Notes: generated by a model from the sequence alone, not told the origin. Positions 15,295 to 24,352 are shown, counted from the stretch's first letter. The stretch: 40,143 nucleotides of DNA from a bacterium (GCA_028824415.1 JAPPDX010000136.1:1-40143), one strand, 5' to 3'. Numbers and translations are program-made.

Positions 15295-16530
15295 CTATTG
15301 GGGCCCGAACAGATCGCCCACGCGATCCAGGGCTTCGGAGAGTTCGTCGATGTCGGAGGTGTCGTTGTAGATGTAGACCGACGCCCGGGCGGTGGCCACC
15401 ACCCCCAGGCAGCGCATCAGCGGTTTCGCGCAGTGGTGCCCGGCACGAACGCAGACCGCCCACTCATCCAGCACCTGGGAGATGTCGTGGGCGTGCACGT
15501 CGCCGTACTCGAAGGACAGCACCCCGCCCCGGGCGGCGGGTTCGGCCGGGCCGTGGATGGTGAGGCGCTCACCGTGGCGCTCGGTGAGCGTGCGCAGGGC
15601 ATAGGCCGTCAGCGACGTGTCGTGGCGGCGCACCGCCTCCATGCCGATGCCGCTGAGGTAGTCCACCGCCGCGCCCAGACCGACCACCTCGGCGATAGCC
15701 GGCGTGCCGGCCTCGAATTTCCAGGGCAGCTCGTTGGGCAGGAACCCCTCGGTGGTGACGTTCAGGATCATCTCGCCGCCGCCCATGAACGGGGGCATGG
15801 CCTCCAGCAACTCTTCCCGTCCCCACAGCACGCCGATGCCGGTGGGTCCGCACATCTTGTGACCCGAGAAGGCCAGGAAGTCACAGCCCAACTCCGTCAC
15901 GTCGGTGGGCACGTGCGGCACGTACTGGGCGCCGTCGAGCAGCACGACCGCTCCACGCTCGTGGGCGGCGTCGGCGATGCGGCGGATCGGGGGGATCGTC
16001 CCCAGCACGTTGGACATGGCGCTGAAGGCCACCAGGCGCACGCCGTCCAGCAGCCGGTCCAGGTTGCGCAGGTCCAGCCGGCCGTCATTGTCGAGGGGCA
16101 GCCAGCGCAGTTCGATGTCCAGCTCGGCGGCCAGCATGTGCCAGGGGACGATGTTGGCGTGGTGCTCCATGTGGGTGAGCAGCACGGCGTCGCCCTCGCG
16201 GAGGTTCGTGCGCCCCCAACTGTGGGCCACAAGGTTCACGGCTTCGGTGGCGTTGCGGCAGAAGATAATCTCACGGGGGGAGGCGGCGCCGACGAAGTGC
16301 TGCAGCTTTGCCCGCGCCTCCTCCATGGCCTGGGTGGCGATGTCGGCGATGTGGTAAGCGCCGCGGTGCACGTTGGCGTTCACCGTGCGGTAGTAGCCGT
16401 CCATGGCGTCCAGCACCGCCTGGGGCTTCTGGGAGGTGGCCGCCGAGTCCAGGTAGACGATCGGTTTGCCGTAGACGTCCCGGCTGAGCAGGGGGAAGTC
16501 GGCCTTCGTGGCGGCGGCGAGGTCGCTCAT
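15295..16530 (-). CDS. sufS: Cysteine desulfurase SufS
   Basis: PLP-dependent enzyme that removes sulfur from cysteine as a persulfide for Fe-S assembly, 411 residues. YLDSAATSQKP at 26-36, HRGAYHIAD, THMEHHANIVPW, DGAQYVPH, the PLP lysine in SGHKMCGPTG, and the active-site cysteine in RAGHHCAKPLM near residue 367 identify it as a group II desulfurase. Directly follows the second sufC (13-base gap) and precedes sufU, giving a compact minus-strand C-S-U unit. Confidence 0.96.
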   Translation of the reverse strand: MSDLAAATKADFPLLSRDVYGKPIVYLDSAATSQKPQAVLDAMDGYYRTVNANVHRGAYHIADIATQAMEEARAKLQHFVGAASPREIIFCRNATEAVNLVAHSWGRTNLREGDAVLLTHMEHHANIVPWHMLAAELDIELRWLPLDNDGRLDLRNLDRLLDGVRLVAFSAMSNVLGTIPPIRRIADAAHERGAVVLLDGAQYVPHVPTDVTELGCDFLAFSGHKMCGPTGIGVLWGREELLEAMPPFMGGGEMILNVTTEGFLPNELPWKFEAGTPAIAEVVGLGAAVDYLSGIGMEAVRRHDTSLTAYALRTLTERHGERLTIHGPAEPAARGGVLSFEYGDVHAHDISQVLDEWAVCVRAGHHCAKPLMRCLGVVATARASVYIYNDTSDIDELSEALDRVGDLFGPQ

Positions 16531-16543
16531 GGGGCCGGTCCGC

Positions 16544-17299
<756 letters not shown>

Positions 17300-17305
17300 A
17301 CGGCG

Positions 17306-17311
17306 AGTCTA
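17306..17311 (-). promoter_or_regulatory. Putative leaderless -10 (TAGACT) for sufC-S-U
   Basis: On the minus strand TAGACT is followed by CGCCGT and then the GTG at 17299, matching the six-base spacing of the other leaderless candidates. The same hexamer precedes sufB, there with a leader. Confidence 0.5.
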
Positions 17312-17330
17312 CGGCCGCACCCTCTCCGTC

Positions 17331-17350
17331 ATTCCGGCGGAGGCCGGAAT
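17331..17350. repeat. dRS3-like palindromic repeat
   Basis: ATTCCGGC and GCCGGAAT around a GGAG loop. Together with the flanking GTC and CCAG this resembles the dispersed ATTCC(n)GGAAT repeats known from many bacteria (dRS3 in Neisseria). Only one copy is seen in the window. The surrounding 17312-17506 gap otherwise shows no gene. Confidence 0.55.
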
Positions 17351-17506
17351 CCAGTTCGGTGGCTGTCCGGGTGGGGCGCCGGTGGATGGGCCCGGCGGGG
17401 CCACCTTTGGCCGTCGGCGGCGCGTCTGGCGAAATCGCGCCGGCGCCGTCCCCCGGCGTCCCCGCCTCCGTTGGTGCGGGGAGATCGTGATGTGGCCGGT
17501 CAGCGT

Positions 17507-18250
17507 CTACCAGCCGCGGTCTATCCACTCCTGGAGGTGGGGGCTCTCGCGGCCGATGGTGGTGTCGTCGCCGTGGCCGGGCATGACGATCGTCTCGGGA
17601 GCGTTGCGGGCGAAGATCAGTTCGTCGATCGACTGGATGATGGTTGCGAAGTCGCCGCAGGGGAACCCCGCCGGTGGTGGCTGGCCCTCGCGGAACTCGA
17701 AGCCGTCGCGGGTGAGGCCCGGGCCGCCGGGGAAGAGGGTGTCGCCGGTGAACAACACGGGTGAGCCGTTCACCTTGAAGCAGATCGATCCCGCGGTGTG
17801 GCCCGGCGTGATCGTCGTGAGCAGGCGCAGCCGCCCCACCTCCACAGCCGAGTCACCCTCGAGGATCTGATCGTAGGACGGCAGCATGTGGGCGTCGCCG
17901 GCGGTGACCATCACGTTGTAGCCGGCGTCGCGGACCTGCGGTACGGCCCCGATGTGGTCGTGATGACCGTGGGTCTCCAGCACCGTGCGCACGCCGAGTT
18001 GTTTGCACAGATCCAGCAGCAGCTCGTGCTCGTTGGCGGCGTCGATGAGCACGGCGTCTCCGCTGGCGCGGCAGCGCACGATGAAGACGTTGTTCTCGAA
18101 CGGCCCGACGACCACCCGGTGGATCTCCATCTGGGTGTCGCGGTAGTGCAGCGTGGGCCGGGCGTCGGCGGACCGTCTCTCGATGCCAAGCTGCGGCCAG
18201 CAGTAGTGGTCGATGCCGGCGCTGTCGGCGTGTGCAGCCAAGTCGCTCAT
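17507..18250 (-). CDS. Metallo-beta-lactamase-fold hydrolase
   Basis: A 247-residue hydrolase of the MBL superfamily, glyoxalase II-like branch. Metal motif THGHHDHIGAVP (HxHxDH), then TPGHTAGSICF, FTGDTLFPGGPG and VMPGHGDDTTIG supply the later His/Asp/His ligands. About 40 N-terminal residues precede the core (MEIHRVVVGPFENN). The start is kept at 18250 because GGAGG lies eight bases upstream; an in-frame ATG at MEIH is the alternative. The substrate is not evident. Glutathione is not expected in a mycothiol organism, so thioesters of other thiols are candidates. Confidence 0.9.
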   Translation of the reverse strand: MSDLAAHADSAGIDHYCWPQLGIERRSADARPTLHYRDTQMEIHRVVVGPFENNVFIVRCRASGDAVLIDAANEHELLLDLCKQLGVRTVLETHGHHDHIGAVPQVRDAGYNVMVTAGDAHMLPSYDQILEGDSAVEVGRLRLLTTITPGHTAGSICFKVNGSPVLFTGDTLFPGGPGLTRDGFEFREGQPPPAGFPCGDFATIIQSIDELIFARNAPETIVMPGHGDDTTIGRESPHLQEWIDRGW

Positions 18251-18298
18251 GTCGGTGCCTCCGTGGCGGGCCGATCCCCGTCGTCCTTGCTGCCTCGA

Positions 18299-18304
18299 TG
18301 TATA
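18299..18304 (-). promoter_or_regulatory. Putative -10 element (TATACA) for the MBL hydrolase
   Basis: On the minus strand TATACA (followed by T) lies 48 bases before the ATG at 18250, leaving a leader that contains the GGAGG ribosome site. Confidence 0.35.
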
Positions 18305-18416
18305 GGCGTTCGGGTCGCACTCCGCACCCGGACCTCCGCCGCCGGAACGGTTGTCATAAGGCCCTGAGTGATCGCGTTCGAGTCCGTCGGGTTCCTCGAC
18401 GGACGGTTGCGCCAGC

Positions 18417-18422
18417 TAGATT
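18417..18422 (+). promoter_or_regulatory. Putative -10 element (TAGATT) for the RDD protein
   Basis: TAGATT lies 36 bases before ATG 18459, with GGAGG in the implied leader. No convincing -35. The rest of the divergent gap 18251-18416 shows nothing else clear. Confidence 0.35.
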
Positions 18423-18458
18423 CGGTAGGCGCTGGGATCTGACGGAGGCACGACAGAC

Positions 18459-19022
18459 ATGGCTCACGGTGACGAGCGCCCGCCTCGCCACGATGGACCC
18501 TGGGCCGGGGCCCGGCGCGCGTTCGGCCGGCGGGGAGCGTCTCCAGGATGGGTCACGCTCGAGACGGGTGAGCAGTTGGAACTGGCTGAACCCTCTGCCC
18601 GCCTGAGTGCGAAGATCATCGATCTGTTGATCCTCGTCGCGGTCATCGTCGGCGGAGTGATCGTGGTTCTGGTGTCGCTCGTCGCCGAGGGGTTCGGCGT
18701 CGGGATCGGGCTCGTCGAGGGTGTTTTCTTCTCCGCTCTGCTGATCGTTCTGGCGAGCCTTCTCTACGATCCGCTGTTCATCGCGGTCCGGGGCCAGACC
18801 GTCGGCAAGAAGGCGGTGGGAATCAGGGTGGTGCGAGCCGACAACGGCGAACTGCCCACCTTGGGCAGGTCATTCGCTCGGTGGGCGCTACCGGGAGTGC
18901 TGCTGGCGATCCCCGGCGCGGGGTACGCCCTCGCCGCCCTCTGCTTCTCCTCATTGCTGCGGGACGCCTCTCGGCGGGGGTGGCACGACAAGGTCGCCGG
19001 AACGATCGTCGTCAAGGCCTGA
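18459..19022 (+). CDS. RDD-family membrane protein
   Basis: A 187-residue integral membrane protein. A hydrophilic N-terminus contains TLETGEQLELAEPSARLSAKIIDLLILV, in which the first Arg and Asp of the RDD signature fall. Three to four membrane segments follow (AVIVGGVIVVLVSLVA; FFSALLIVLASLLY; LPGVLLAIPGAGYALAALCF). The conserved loop GQTVGKKAVGIRVVR and the ending RRGWHDKVAGTIVVK are typical. Cellular role of RDD proteins is poorly defined; some affect ion homeostasis. It is one of several paralogues in this window (others at 23315 and 26068). Confidence 0.9.
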   Translation: MAHGDERPPRHDGPWAGARRAFGRRGASPGWVTLETGEQLELAEPSARLSAKIIDLLILVAVIVGGVIVVLVSLVAEGFGVGIGLVEGVFFSALLIVLASLLYDPLFIAVRGQTVGKKAVGIRVVRADNGELPTLGRSFARWALPGVLLAIPGAGYALAALCFSSLLRDASRRGWHDKVAGTIVVKA

Positions 19023-19027
19023 GAGAG

Positions 19028-19045
19028 CCGCCCCAGCGCGGGCGG
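19028..19045 (+). terminator. Short GC hairpin after the RDD gene
   Basis: CCGCCC (19028-19033) and GGGCGG (19040-19045) with a 6-base loop, six bases after the stop codon. No T-tract; weak terminator candidate. Confidence 0.3.
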
Positions 19046-19100
19046 TGCTGTGGCCACCGGCGGCTATGTTCTCCTGTGACGCTTTGTGAGGAGGCCGGCT

Positions 19101-20201
19101 TTGCGGTTGGGTTTCAGCGAGGACCAGGAGGAACTGCGGCGCTTCGTGCGGCAATTCCTCGAGGAGAAGTCGCCCGAGTCGGCCGTGCGCGAGCTGATGG
19201 GCACCGACGAGGGTTACGACGAGGCGGTCTGGCGTCAGATGGCCGAGCAGTTGGGGCTCCAGGGAATCGCCATCGAGGAGCGGTTCGGCGGGGGAGGCTT
19301 CACGTTCCGCGAGTTGGCCCTGGTGTTGGAGGAGATGGGCCGGGCGCTGCTGTGCGCCCCGTTCTTCTCCACGGCCGTGCTGGCGGTGGGTGCGCTGAGC
19401 CGGAGTGGCGACGAAGCGGCATGTGAGGAGTTGCTGCCTGCCATCGCGTCGGGTGATTGCATCGCCACGCTGGCCTTCGAGGAGGACGACGAGTCGAATG
19501 GGGCGGTCGCGGTCGCCGACGGAGCGGGCTGGCGGCTCAGGGGCGAGAAGACCTACGTGCTCGACGGGCACGTGGCCGACACCGTGCTGGTGGTTGCGCG
19601 GAGTCCGAAGGGTCTGGGACTGTTCCGGTGCAGCGGTGACGCCGAGGCGCTGGGCCGGGAACTGCTCCCGACGCTGGATCTCACCCGCAAGCAGGCCCGG
19701 CTCACGTTCTCGGGCACCCCGGCGGTTCCCGTCGGCAGGCTCGGCAACGGTGCAGCCGTTCTCGACGCGGTCCTGCAACTGGCCGCGGCGGCACTGGCGG
19801 CCGAACAGGCGGGGGGTACGCAGCGCTGTCTGGACATGGCGGTCGGCTACGCCAAGGAGCGGATGCAATTCGGTCGCCACATCGGCAGTTTCCAGTCGAT
19901 CAAGCACCGCTGCGCCGACCTGCTGCTGGAGTCCGAGACCGCCCGCTCGGCGGCCTACTACGCCGCCTGGTGTGCCGCGACCGGCGACGACGACCTGCCG
20001 GTCGCTGCCGCCATGGCCAAGGCGCACTGCTCTGACGCCTACTACCACGCGGCTGCGGAGAACATTCAGATACACGGCGGCATCGGCTTCACCTGGGAGC
20101 ACCCGGCGCACCTCTACTTCAAGCGCGCCAAGGCCGGCCAGCTCATGTTCGGCGACCCCGCCCATCACCGGTCGCGGCTGGCGGAGCTGGTGGGGCTCTG
20201 A
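19101..20201 (+). CDS. Acyl-CoA dehydrogenase family protein
   Basis: A 366-residue FAD-dependent dehydrogenase of the FadE/CaiA type, likely oxidising an acyl-CoA or steroid-side-chain CoA ester. N-terminal helical domain (EDQEELRRFVRQFL), a short beta domain, and a C-terminal helical domain with AAEQAGGTQRCLDMAVGYAK, ERMQFGRHIGSFQSIKHRCA and IQIHGGIGFTWEHPAHLYFKRA. The frame opens with GTG at 19086, but GAGGAGG (19088-19094) is six bases before TTG 19101, so the TTG is preferred. A TATGTT at 19065-19070 could be its -10. No electron-transfer partner is adjacent. Confidence 0.9.
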   Translation: MRLGFSEDQEELRRFVRQFLEEKSPESAVRELMGTDEGYDEAVWRQMAEQLGLQGIAIEERFGGGGFTFRELALVLEEMGRALLCAPFFSTAVLAVGALSRSGDEAACEELLPAIASGDCIATLAFEEDDESNGAVAVADGAGWRLRGEKTYVLDGHVADTVLVVARSPKGLGLFRCSGDAEALGRELLPTLDLTRKQARLTFSGTPAVPVGRLGNGAAVLDAVLQLAAAALAAEQAGGTQRCLDMAVGYAKERMQFGRHIGSFQSIKHRCADLLLESETARSAAYYAAWCAATGDDDLPVAAAMAKAHCSDAYYHAAAENIQIHGGIGFTWEHPAHLYFKRAKAGQLMFGDPAHHRSRLAELVGL

Positions 20202-20265
20202 GCAGTCGCGTGCACCCCGAGCGGTCGCGCCCGGCGGGATCGCGACGCCCCGAGGGCCGGCCGGC

Positions 20266-20712
20266 ATGATCTGGGTGTTCGTCGCCATCGCCGCGGTGAT
20301 CGTCGCGGTGGTGGCCCGCTACACCGTCGCCACGGTCAGCGCCCGGCTGGCCAACACCGAGGCGGTGGCCACCTACGACCTGAGCGCGGCCACGGAGTTC
20401 GTTCACCGGGCCCTTCCCACCGAGGTCGCCGAGCGGATGGGGCGTGCGTCGGTGGCGCTGTTGCTGGCCTGGAATCTGGATCAACTGCGCCGCAAGGGCG
20501 TGGCCGCATTCGGTGAGGCCGATTCCATGTCCGGCGGCTTCACCCGAACCCCCAGCCGGACCGAACCCGACGAGGCCCTCGACGAGGTCCTGCGGCGCGC
20601 CGCAGTCGAGGGTATTGATGTCGATGCGGTCGATGCCGTCATCGTTCTCGAGTTGAACGCCCAGTACCTGGCATCCATCGGAGCCGTCGGCGAGCAGGCG
20701 GAGGACGTCTAG
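20266..20712 (+). CDS. Small single-pass membrane protein, unknown
   Basis: Not recognised. 148 residues: an N-terminal membrane segment (MIWVFVAIAAVIVAVVARY) followed by a soluble, mildly acidic region with RALPTEVAERMGRASVALLLAWNLDQLRRKG and a C-terminal stretch EALDEVLRRAAVEGIDVDAVDAVIVLEL. No signal peptidase site is obvious, so it is probably anchored with a cytoplasmic C-terminal domain. It follows the acyl-CoA dehydrogenase by 64 bases in the same direction and may share its transcript. The gap 20713-20819 beyond it shows no clear structure. Confidence 0.7.
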   Translation: MIWVFVAIAAVIVAVVARYTVATVSARLANTEAVATYDLSAATEFVHRALPTEVAERMGRASVALLLAWNLDQLRRKGVAAFGEADSMSGGFTRTPSRTEPDEALDEVLRRAAVEGIDVDAVDAVIVLELNAQYLASIGAVGEQAEDV

Positions 20713-20819
20713 CGCGTCCGTCGCCCCGGGATCCGAGTGCCGCCTCGAGCTCCCGGTCCGAGCCGGCGAACGACCCGATCTCGCCGGTGACCAGCGGGCC
20801 CCGGTGAATCAGCCGGCGG

Positions 20820-22064
20820 TCACGGGAGATTCTCCAGCACCTGGCCCACCACCTCGATGGTGGTGTCGATCTCGCCGGCGCTGAACGTGAGCGGCGGGTG
20901 GATCCCCAGGTGGTCCACTTGAGTCCGCACCATCACGCCGGCCGACTGGATCCGCCGCTGTGCCTCGACCACCGTCGCCGACACATCCTCAGCTGCCAAC
21001 TCGACGGCGGCGAGCATCCCCTCGCCGCGAACCTCCGAGACCGGTTCAAGGTCGGCCAGCGTCCGGACACGCTGTTGCAGGTGCGCCCCGACCTGCCGGC
21101 TGTTCTCCACCACGCCTTCCCGTTCGAGGATGTCGATGACGGCGAGACCGGCGGCGCAGGCGGCGGGATGGCCGCTGTAGGTGTAGCCGTGCATGAACTC
21201 GATGGAGCCCGCCGGGTCCACGAACGGCTCGTGCACCCGCCCGGAGGCGATGGCGGCGCCCATCGGGATGTAGGCCGACGTGAGGCCCTTGGCGACGGTC
21301 ATGATGTCGGGCACGACGCCGTAGCGATCCCCGCCGAACCAGTGGCCGAGGCGCCCGAAGCCGCAGACCACCTCGTCGAGTATCAGCAGCACGTCGTGGC
21401 GGTCGCAGAGTGTCCGGACCGCGGCGAGGTAGTCCTCCGGAGGGGGATGGACACCCCCTGCGACCTGCACGGGCTCCATGATCACCGCCGCGATCGTGGA
21501 GGAGTCGCGGTACCGCAGCTCGCGCTCGAGCGCGCCGATGTCATGCGCGCGAACCTGGGTGCATCCGGGCAGCAGCGGTCCGAACGGCGTCCGGTTGACT
21601 CTCATGCCACCCACCGAGACGCCGCCGAAGTTCATGCCGTGATAGCCGCGATGCAGCGACACGAACCCCGTCTTGGTTCCCTGCCCCAGGCGGCGCCAAT
21701 AGGCGCGCGCGATCTTGAGGGCGGTCTCCACCGCCTCCGAACCGGAGTTGCAGAAGAAGACGTGGTCGAGATCGCCCGGCGTGCGGGCGGCCACCGCCTC
21801 GGCAAGCTCGGTGGCTCGGGGATGGGCGTAGCCGAAGAGGCAGTTGTACTCCATGACGTCGAGTTGCTCGGCCACTGCGGCCACGATCTCCTTGCGGCCG
21901 TGACCCAGGATCGAGCAGGCCAACCCGCCCCCGGTGGCGTCGAGCAGGCGGGTCCCGCCGCTGTCGGTGAGGTAGTGGCCGTCCCCGGCCACGATCACCG
22001 GCGAGGGGCTCCCGCCGGCGGAGGTGAAGGGCATCCACAGGGCGCCTGTGTCGTTGCTGGCCAT
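20820..22064 (-). CDS. Class III aminotransferase (omega-transaminase type)
   Basis: PLP-dependent aminotransferase, 414 residues, of the subgroup including beta-alanine:pyruvate and other omega-amino acid transaminases. Features: WMPFTSAGG at the N-terminus, FFCNSGSEAVETALKIAR, HRGYHGMNFGGVSVGG, LLILDEVVCGFGRLG (PLP-ring aspartate), the Schiff-base lysine in TVAKGLTSAYIPMGA, and HGYTYSGHPAACAAGLAV. Substrate cannot be told. A GTG at 22070 is in frame, but the ribosome site GGAG at 22074-22071 leaves proper spacing only for ATG 22064. Confidence 0.93.
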   Translation of the reverse strand: MASNDTGALWMPFTSAGGSPSPVIVAGDGHYLTDSGGTRLLDATGGGLACSILGHGRKEIVAAVAEQLDVMEYNCLFGYAHPRATELAEAVAARTPGDLDHVFFCNSGSEAVETALKIARAYWRRLGQGTKTGFVSLHRGYHGMNFGGVSVGGMRVNRTPFGPLLPGCTQVRAHDIGALERELRYRDSSTIAAVIMEPVQVAGGVHPPPEDYLAAVRTLCDRHDVLLILDEVVCGFGRLGHWFGGDRYGVVPDIMTVAKGLTSAYIPMGAAIASGRVHEPFVDPAGSIEFMHGYTYSGHPAACAAGLAVIDILEREGVVENSRQVGAHLQQRVRTLADLEPVSEVRGEGMLAAVELAAEDVSATVVEAQRRIQSAGVMVRTQVDHLGIHPPLTFSAGEIDTTIEVVGQVLENLP

Positions 22065-22118
22065 CGCCACTCCTTCGTCCGGCTTGCGTCTCCCCGCAGG
22101 CGTACTTCGAGGTAGGGA

Positions 22119-22148
22119 ACCTTAGAACGAAGTCTCTTCGTGTCTCAG
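22119..22148 (-). promoter_or_regulatory. Putative promoter with operator-like palindrome for the aminotransferase
   Basis: On the minus strand, CTGAGA (-35-like, four of six matches) is separated by 18 bases from TAAGGT (-10-like, 22124-22119). The spacer holds the inverted repeat ACGAAG-AGA-CTTCGT (22141-22127). An inverted repeat centred in a promoter spacer is a common repressor or MerR-type arrangement. No dedicated regulator is adjacent. Confidence 0.45.
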
Positions 22149-22232
22149 CCCGTTGGGTCGCCTCCGCGCGCCGGACCCGCGCACGACGGACCGCCGGGCC
22201 GATCCAGGACCGCGAACGTCTGCGATCGCCTT

Positions 22233-22238
22233 TAGCAT
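22233..22238 (+). promoter_or_regulatory. Putative leaderless -10 (TAGCAT) for the small gene at 22246
   Basis: TAGCAT lies seven bases before GTG 22246 with no ribosome-binding site between, close to the six-base pattern of other genes here. Confidence 0.35.
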
Positions 22239-22245
22239 CGTCGGC

Positions 22246-22470
22246 GTGTATCGCCCCAAGGGAGTGGCCGACCACCGGTACATCGGGGACAAGCGCACCG
22301 GCGCCGTCTACGACCTCGATATGGTGTCCGAGGACGACTCGCCCGCCGCCGGGGGGCAACTGGCCCGAGCTGTCATCGACGAGCTGGTGGCTTCCGGTCG
22401 CTACCTGTGCTTTGCGCCGGACACGCTGGCCGAGGCGCGCAACCGCGGTTACCGCCTGCGGGGCGGGTGA
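22246..22470 (+). CDS. Small conserved-looking hypothetical protein
   Basis: Not recognised. 74 residues from GTG 22246, beginning VYRPKGVADHRYIGDKRTG, then a central Asp/Glu patch and a C-terminal region ELVASGRYLCFAPDTLAEARNRGYRL. Soluble, no signal peptide. The stop codon is followed at once by the GTG of the alpha/beta hydrolase (TGA-GTG), so the two are probably translated together. The open frame extends upstream, but that part has the shape of out-of-frame high-GC sequence. Confidence 0.6.
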   Translation: MYRPKGVADHRYIGDKRTGAVYDLDMVSEDDSPAAGGQLARAVIDELVASGRYLCFAPDTLAEARNRGYRLRGG

Positions 22471-23262
22471 GTGGAGGAGATCCCCTCAGGGCCACTGACG
22501 CTGTCGGGGTACCTGGCCCGACCTCTTCGTTCCGACGGTGAGGTGCTGCGGGACCCGAGGCCGGCGGTCGTCATCTGCCACGGTCTGCCGGCGGCGCCCG
22601 GCGGGGCCTCCACGGCGGGGCGCTCGTACCACGTCCTCGCCGACCGCCTCGCCGCCGAGATGGGATGGTCGGCCCTCGTTCTCAACTACCGGGGATGCGG
22701 TCTCTCCGAGGGGGACTTCTCGCTGCTGGGCTGGGTGGAGGACGTGCGCGCCGCCGTCGAGCACGTGTCGGTCCGCACCCGGACCAGGGGGATCTGGGTC
22801 GCCGGGTTCGGCACCGGCGGCGCCATGGGGATCCGTGCCGCCGCCGACACGCCCGCTGTGGCGGGAGTGGTGTCGGTGGGCGCACCGGCGGACTTCACCG
22901 AGTGGGCGGCCAACGCCGAGCGCCTGCTGCGCCACTCCCGCGAGACGGGAATCGTGCGCCGCGACTCGTTCCCCGCCGACCTCAAGACGTGGAGCGACCA
23001 GTTCGCATCCTTCAGCACGCCGGACGCCTCCGACCGATTGGCGCCGCGCCCGCTGATGGTTGTGCACGGCTCGGACGACGAGTTGGTGCCGTCGCTGGAC
23101 GCCCGTGCCATCGCCGATGCCCACGGGGCCGCCGACCTGCGCATCATCGCCGCCGGCGGCCACCGGCTGCGCTACGACCCGCGCTGCATCTCCCTGGTCC
23201 TGGGCTGGCTCGACCGCCACGGCCACGACACCGCGCCGGAGCAACTGGCCGAGGTGACCTGA
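22471..23262 (+). CDS. Alpha/beta-hydrolase-fold protein lacking the nucleophile serine
   Basis: A 263-residue alpha/beta hydrolase of the dienelactone-hydrolase/CocE-like appearance. AVVICHGLPAAPGG forms the oxyanion-loop strand and ALVLNYRGCGLSEGD the next. The nucleophile elbow reads GFGTGG, with Gly114 where Ser is expected. The acid (Asp203 in HGSDDELVP) and His231 (AGGHRL) remain. A classical Ser-Asp-His triad is therefore incomplete, and the protein may be non-catalytic or use another chemistry. A decayed copy of residues 179-207 lies at 24382-24468. Coupled to the small gene upstream; convergent with the RDD-DUF4190 gene. Confidence 0.85.
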   Translation: MEEIPSGPLTLSGYLARPLRSDGEVLRDPRPAVVICHGLPAAPGGASTAGRSYHVLADRLAAEMGWSALVLNYRGCGLSEGDFSLLGWVEDVRAAVEHVSVRTRTRGIWVAGFGTGGAMGIRAAADTPAVAGVVSVGAPADFTEWAANAERLLRHSRETGIVRRDSFPADLKTWSDQFASFSTPDASDRLAPRPLMVVHGSDDELVPSLDARAIADAHGAADLRIIAAGGHRLRYDPRCISLVLGWLDRHGHDTAPEQLAEVT

Positions 23263-23314
23263 TTCCCCACGGGCACTGGTGTGTGTCGGCCTCGCGGGGT
23301 CCAGGAGTCGAGAT

Positions 23315-24352
23315 CTATGCGCTGCCGAAATCGCCTGACGCCACGCGCACGGCGATCAGCACGATCACCAGGACGAGTGCCACCAGCGAGATCGTCAGTC
23401 CGGCGATGGCCAAGCCACGATGTGGTCGCGCCTGCTTGTTGGCCCGACGCAAGCCGATCGTCGAGAAAACGATCGCAAGAACGACGAGGATCAGGTCTAA
23501 CGCCGGCACGAAGCTGAGGAGCAGCGCAAGGATGGATATGACGAAGCCTGCGATAGCCAGCCCGTTCCCCTGAGTCTGGACGGCGACGGGTGCAGCGGAG
23601 GCCGCGCCACCTCCGCCGGCGGGCGCAGCCTCCTCCCAGGACTGCGCCGGTTGATCGCCACCGCCGGAGTCCTCCCACGGGAAATCCCCCAGAGAGCCCG
23701 GCGGCTCCGATGCGCGCCGGTCCCGGTCGCCGCGGTCGTGGCTCCACTCCTCACGGTCGTAGCGATCCAACGTCCCTCCTTCGACCTTTACGACGATCGT
23801 GCCTGCGATCATGTCGTGCCATCCGCGCCGGATGCGATCCCAGAGCAACCATGCGTGGCACAGCAGGTCTAGCACCAGCGCAACCATCGCCACGGCCAAG
23901 ACGGCCAGCGCGGCACCCGATGAGAACGGATCCTCGGCTACGAGGTAGAACGGGATGGCCAGTATCGCCGGAAGTGACCAACGGCGGATCGACTTCCCCA
24001 AGCCCGGTAGCCCGCCCTCGCCAAGGCCGACGATCCGTATCCCTGTTGCCATCTTCCCGAGGGTCTGTCCCCTCCACGCCACGAATCCGATCTCGTAGAG
24101 AGCACCGAACAGGCCACTTGCGATCGCCGCGGCCCGGTAGCTCGGTGGTGGTGGACTGAAGACGATGTTGCCGAATCCCTGAGTCCCCCAGGTAATCAGG
24201 AAGCTGACGCCCACCAGGATGATGCCGTCGATGATCTTGGCGATAAGGCGGGCCGAGGGCCTGGCGAGTCTGACCTGCCGGCCCGTACCGAGGATTACCC
24301 ATCCCTTGTCCAGAGGGGAATGGGATCTCTGCGGTCGGGCCTCGGTCGTCAT
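23315..24352 (-). CDS. RDD-DUF4190 fusion membrane protein
   Basis: A 345-residue membrane protein. The N-terminal RDD domain (about 20-190: VRLARPSARLIAKIIDGIILV; GQTLGKMATGIRIVGL; RRGWHDMIAGTIVVK) is followed by a charged, glycine-rich linker (DRYDREEWSHDRGDRDRR, then DFPWEDSGGG). A C-terminal DUF4190-type pair of membrane helices comes last (GLAIAGFVISILALLLSF; AIVFSTIGLRRANKQARPH; GLAIAGLTISLVALVLVIV). The linker and DUF4190 half is closely copied in the neighbouring gene at 24520-25320. Function unknown; such proteins are often small envelope components. A possible ribosome site AGGAG precedes ATG 24352 by about 11 bases. Confidence 0.88.
   Translation of the reverse strand: MTTEARPQRSHSPLDKGWVILGTGRQVRLARPSARLIAKIIDGIILVGVSFLITWGTQGFGNIVFSPPPPSYRAAAIASGLFGALYEIGFVAWRGQTLGKMATGIRIVGLGEGGLPGLGKSIRRWSLPAILAIPFYLVAEDPFSSGAALAVLAVAMVALVLDLLCHAWLLWDRIRRGWHDMIAGTIVVKVEGGTLDRYDREEWSHDRGDRDRRASEPPGSLGDFPWEDSGGGDQPAQSWEEAAPAGGGGAASAAPVAVQTQGNGLAIAGFVISILALLLSFVPALDLILVVLAIVFSTIGLRRANKQARPHRGLAIAGLTISLVALVLVIVLIAVRVASGDFGSA

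Noticed and set aside
19405-20712. 435-residue frame overlapping the acyl-CoA dehydrogenase
   Set aside because: The first two thirds are an out-of-frame shadow; only the last 148 residues from ATG 20266 look like a real protein.
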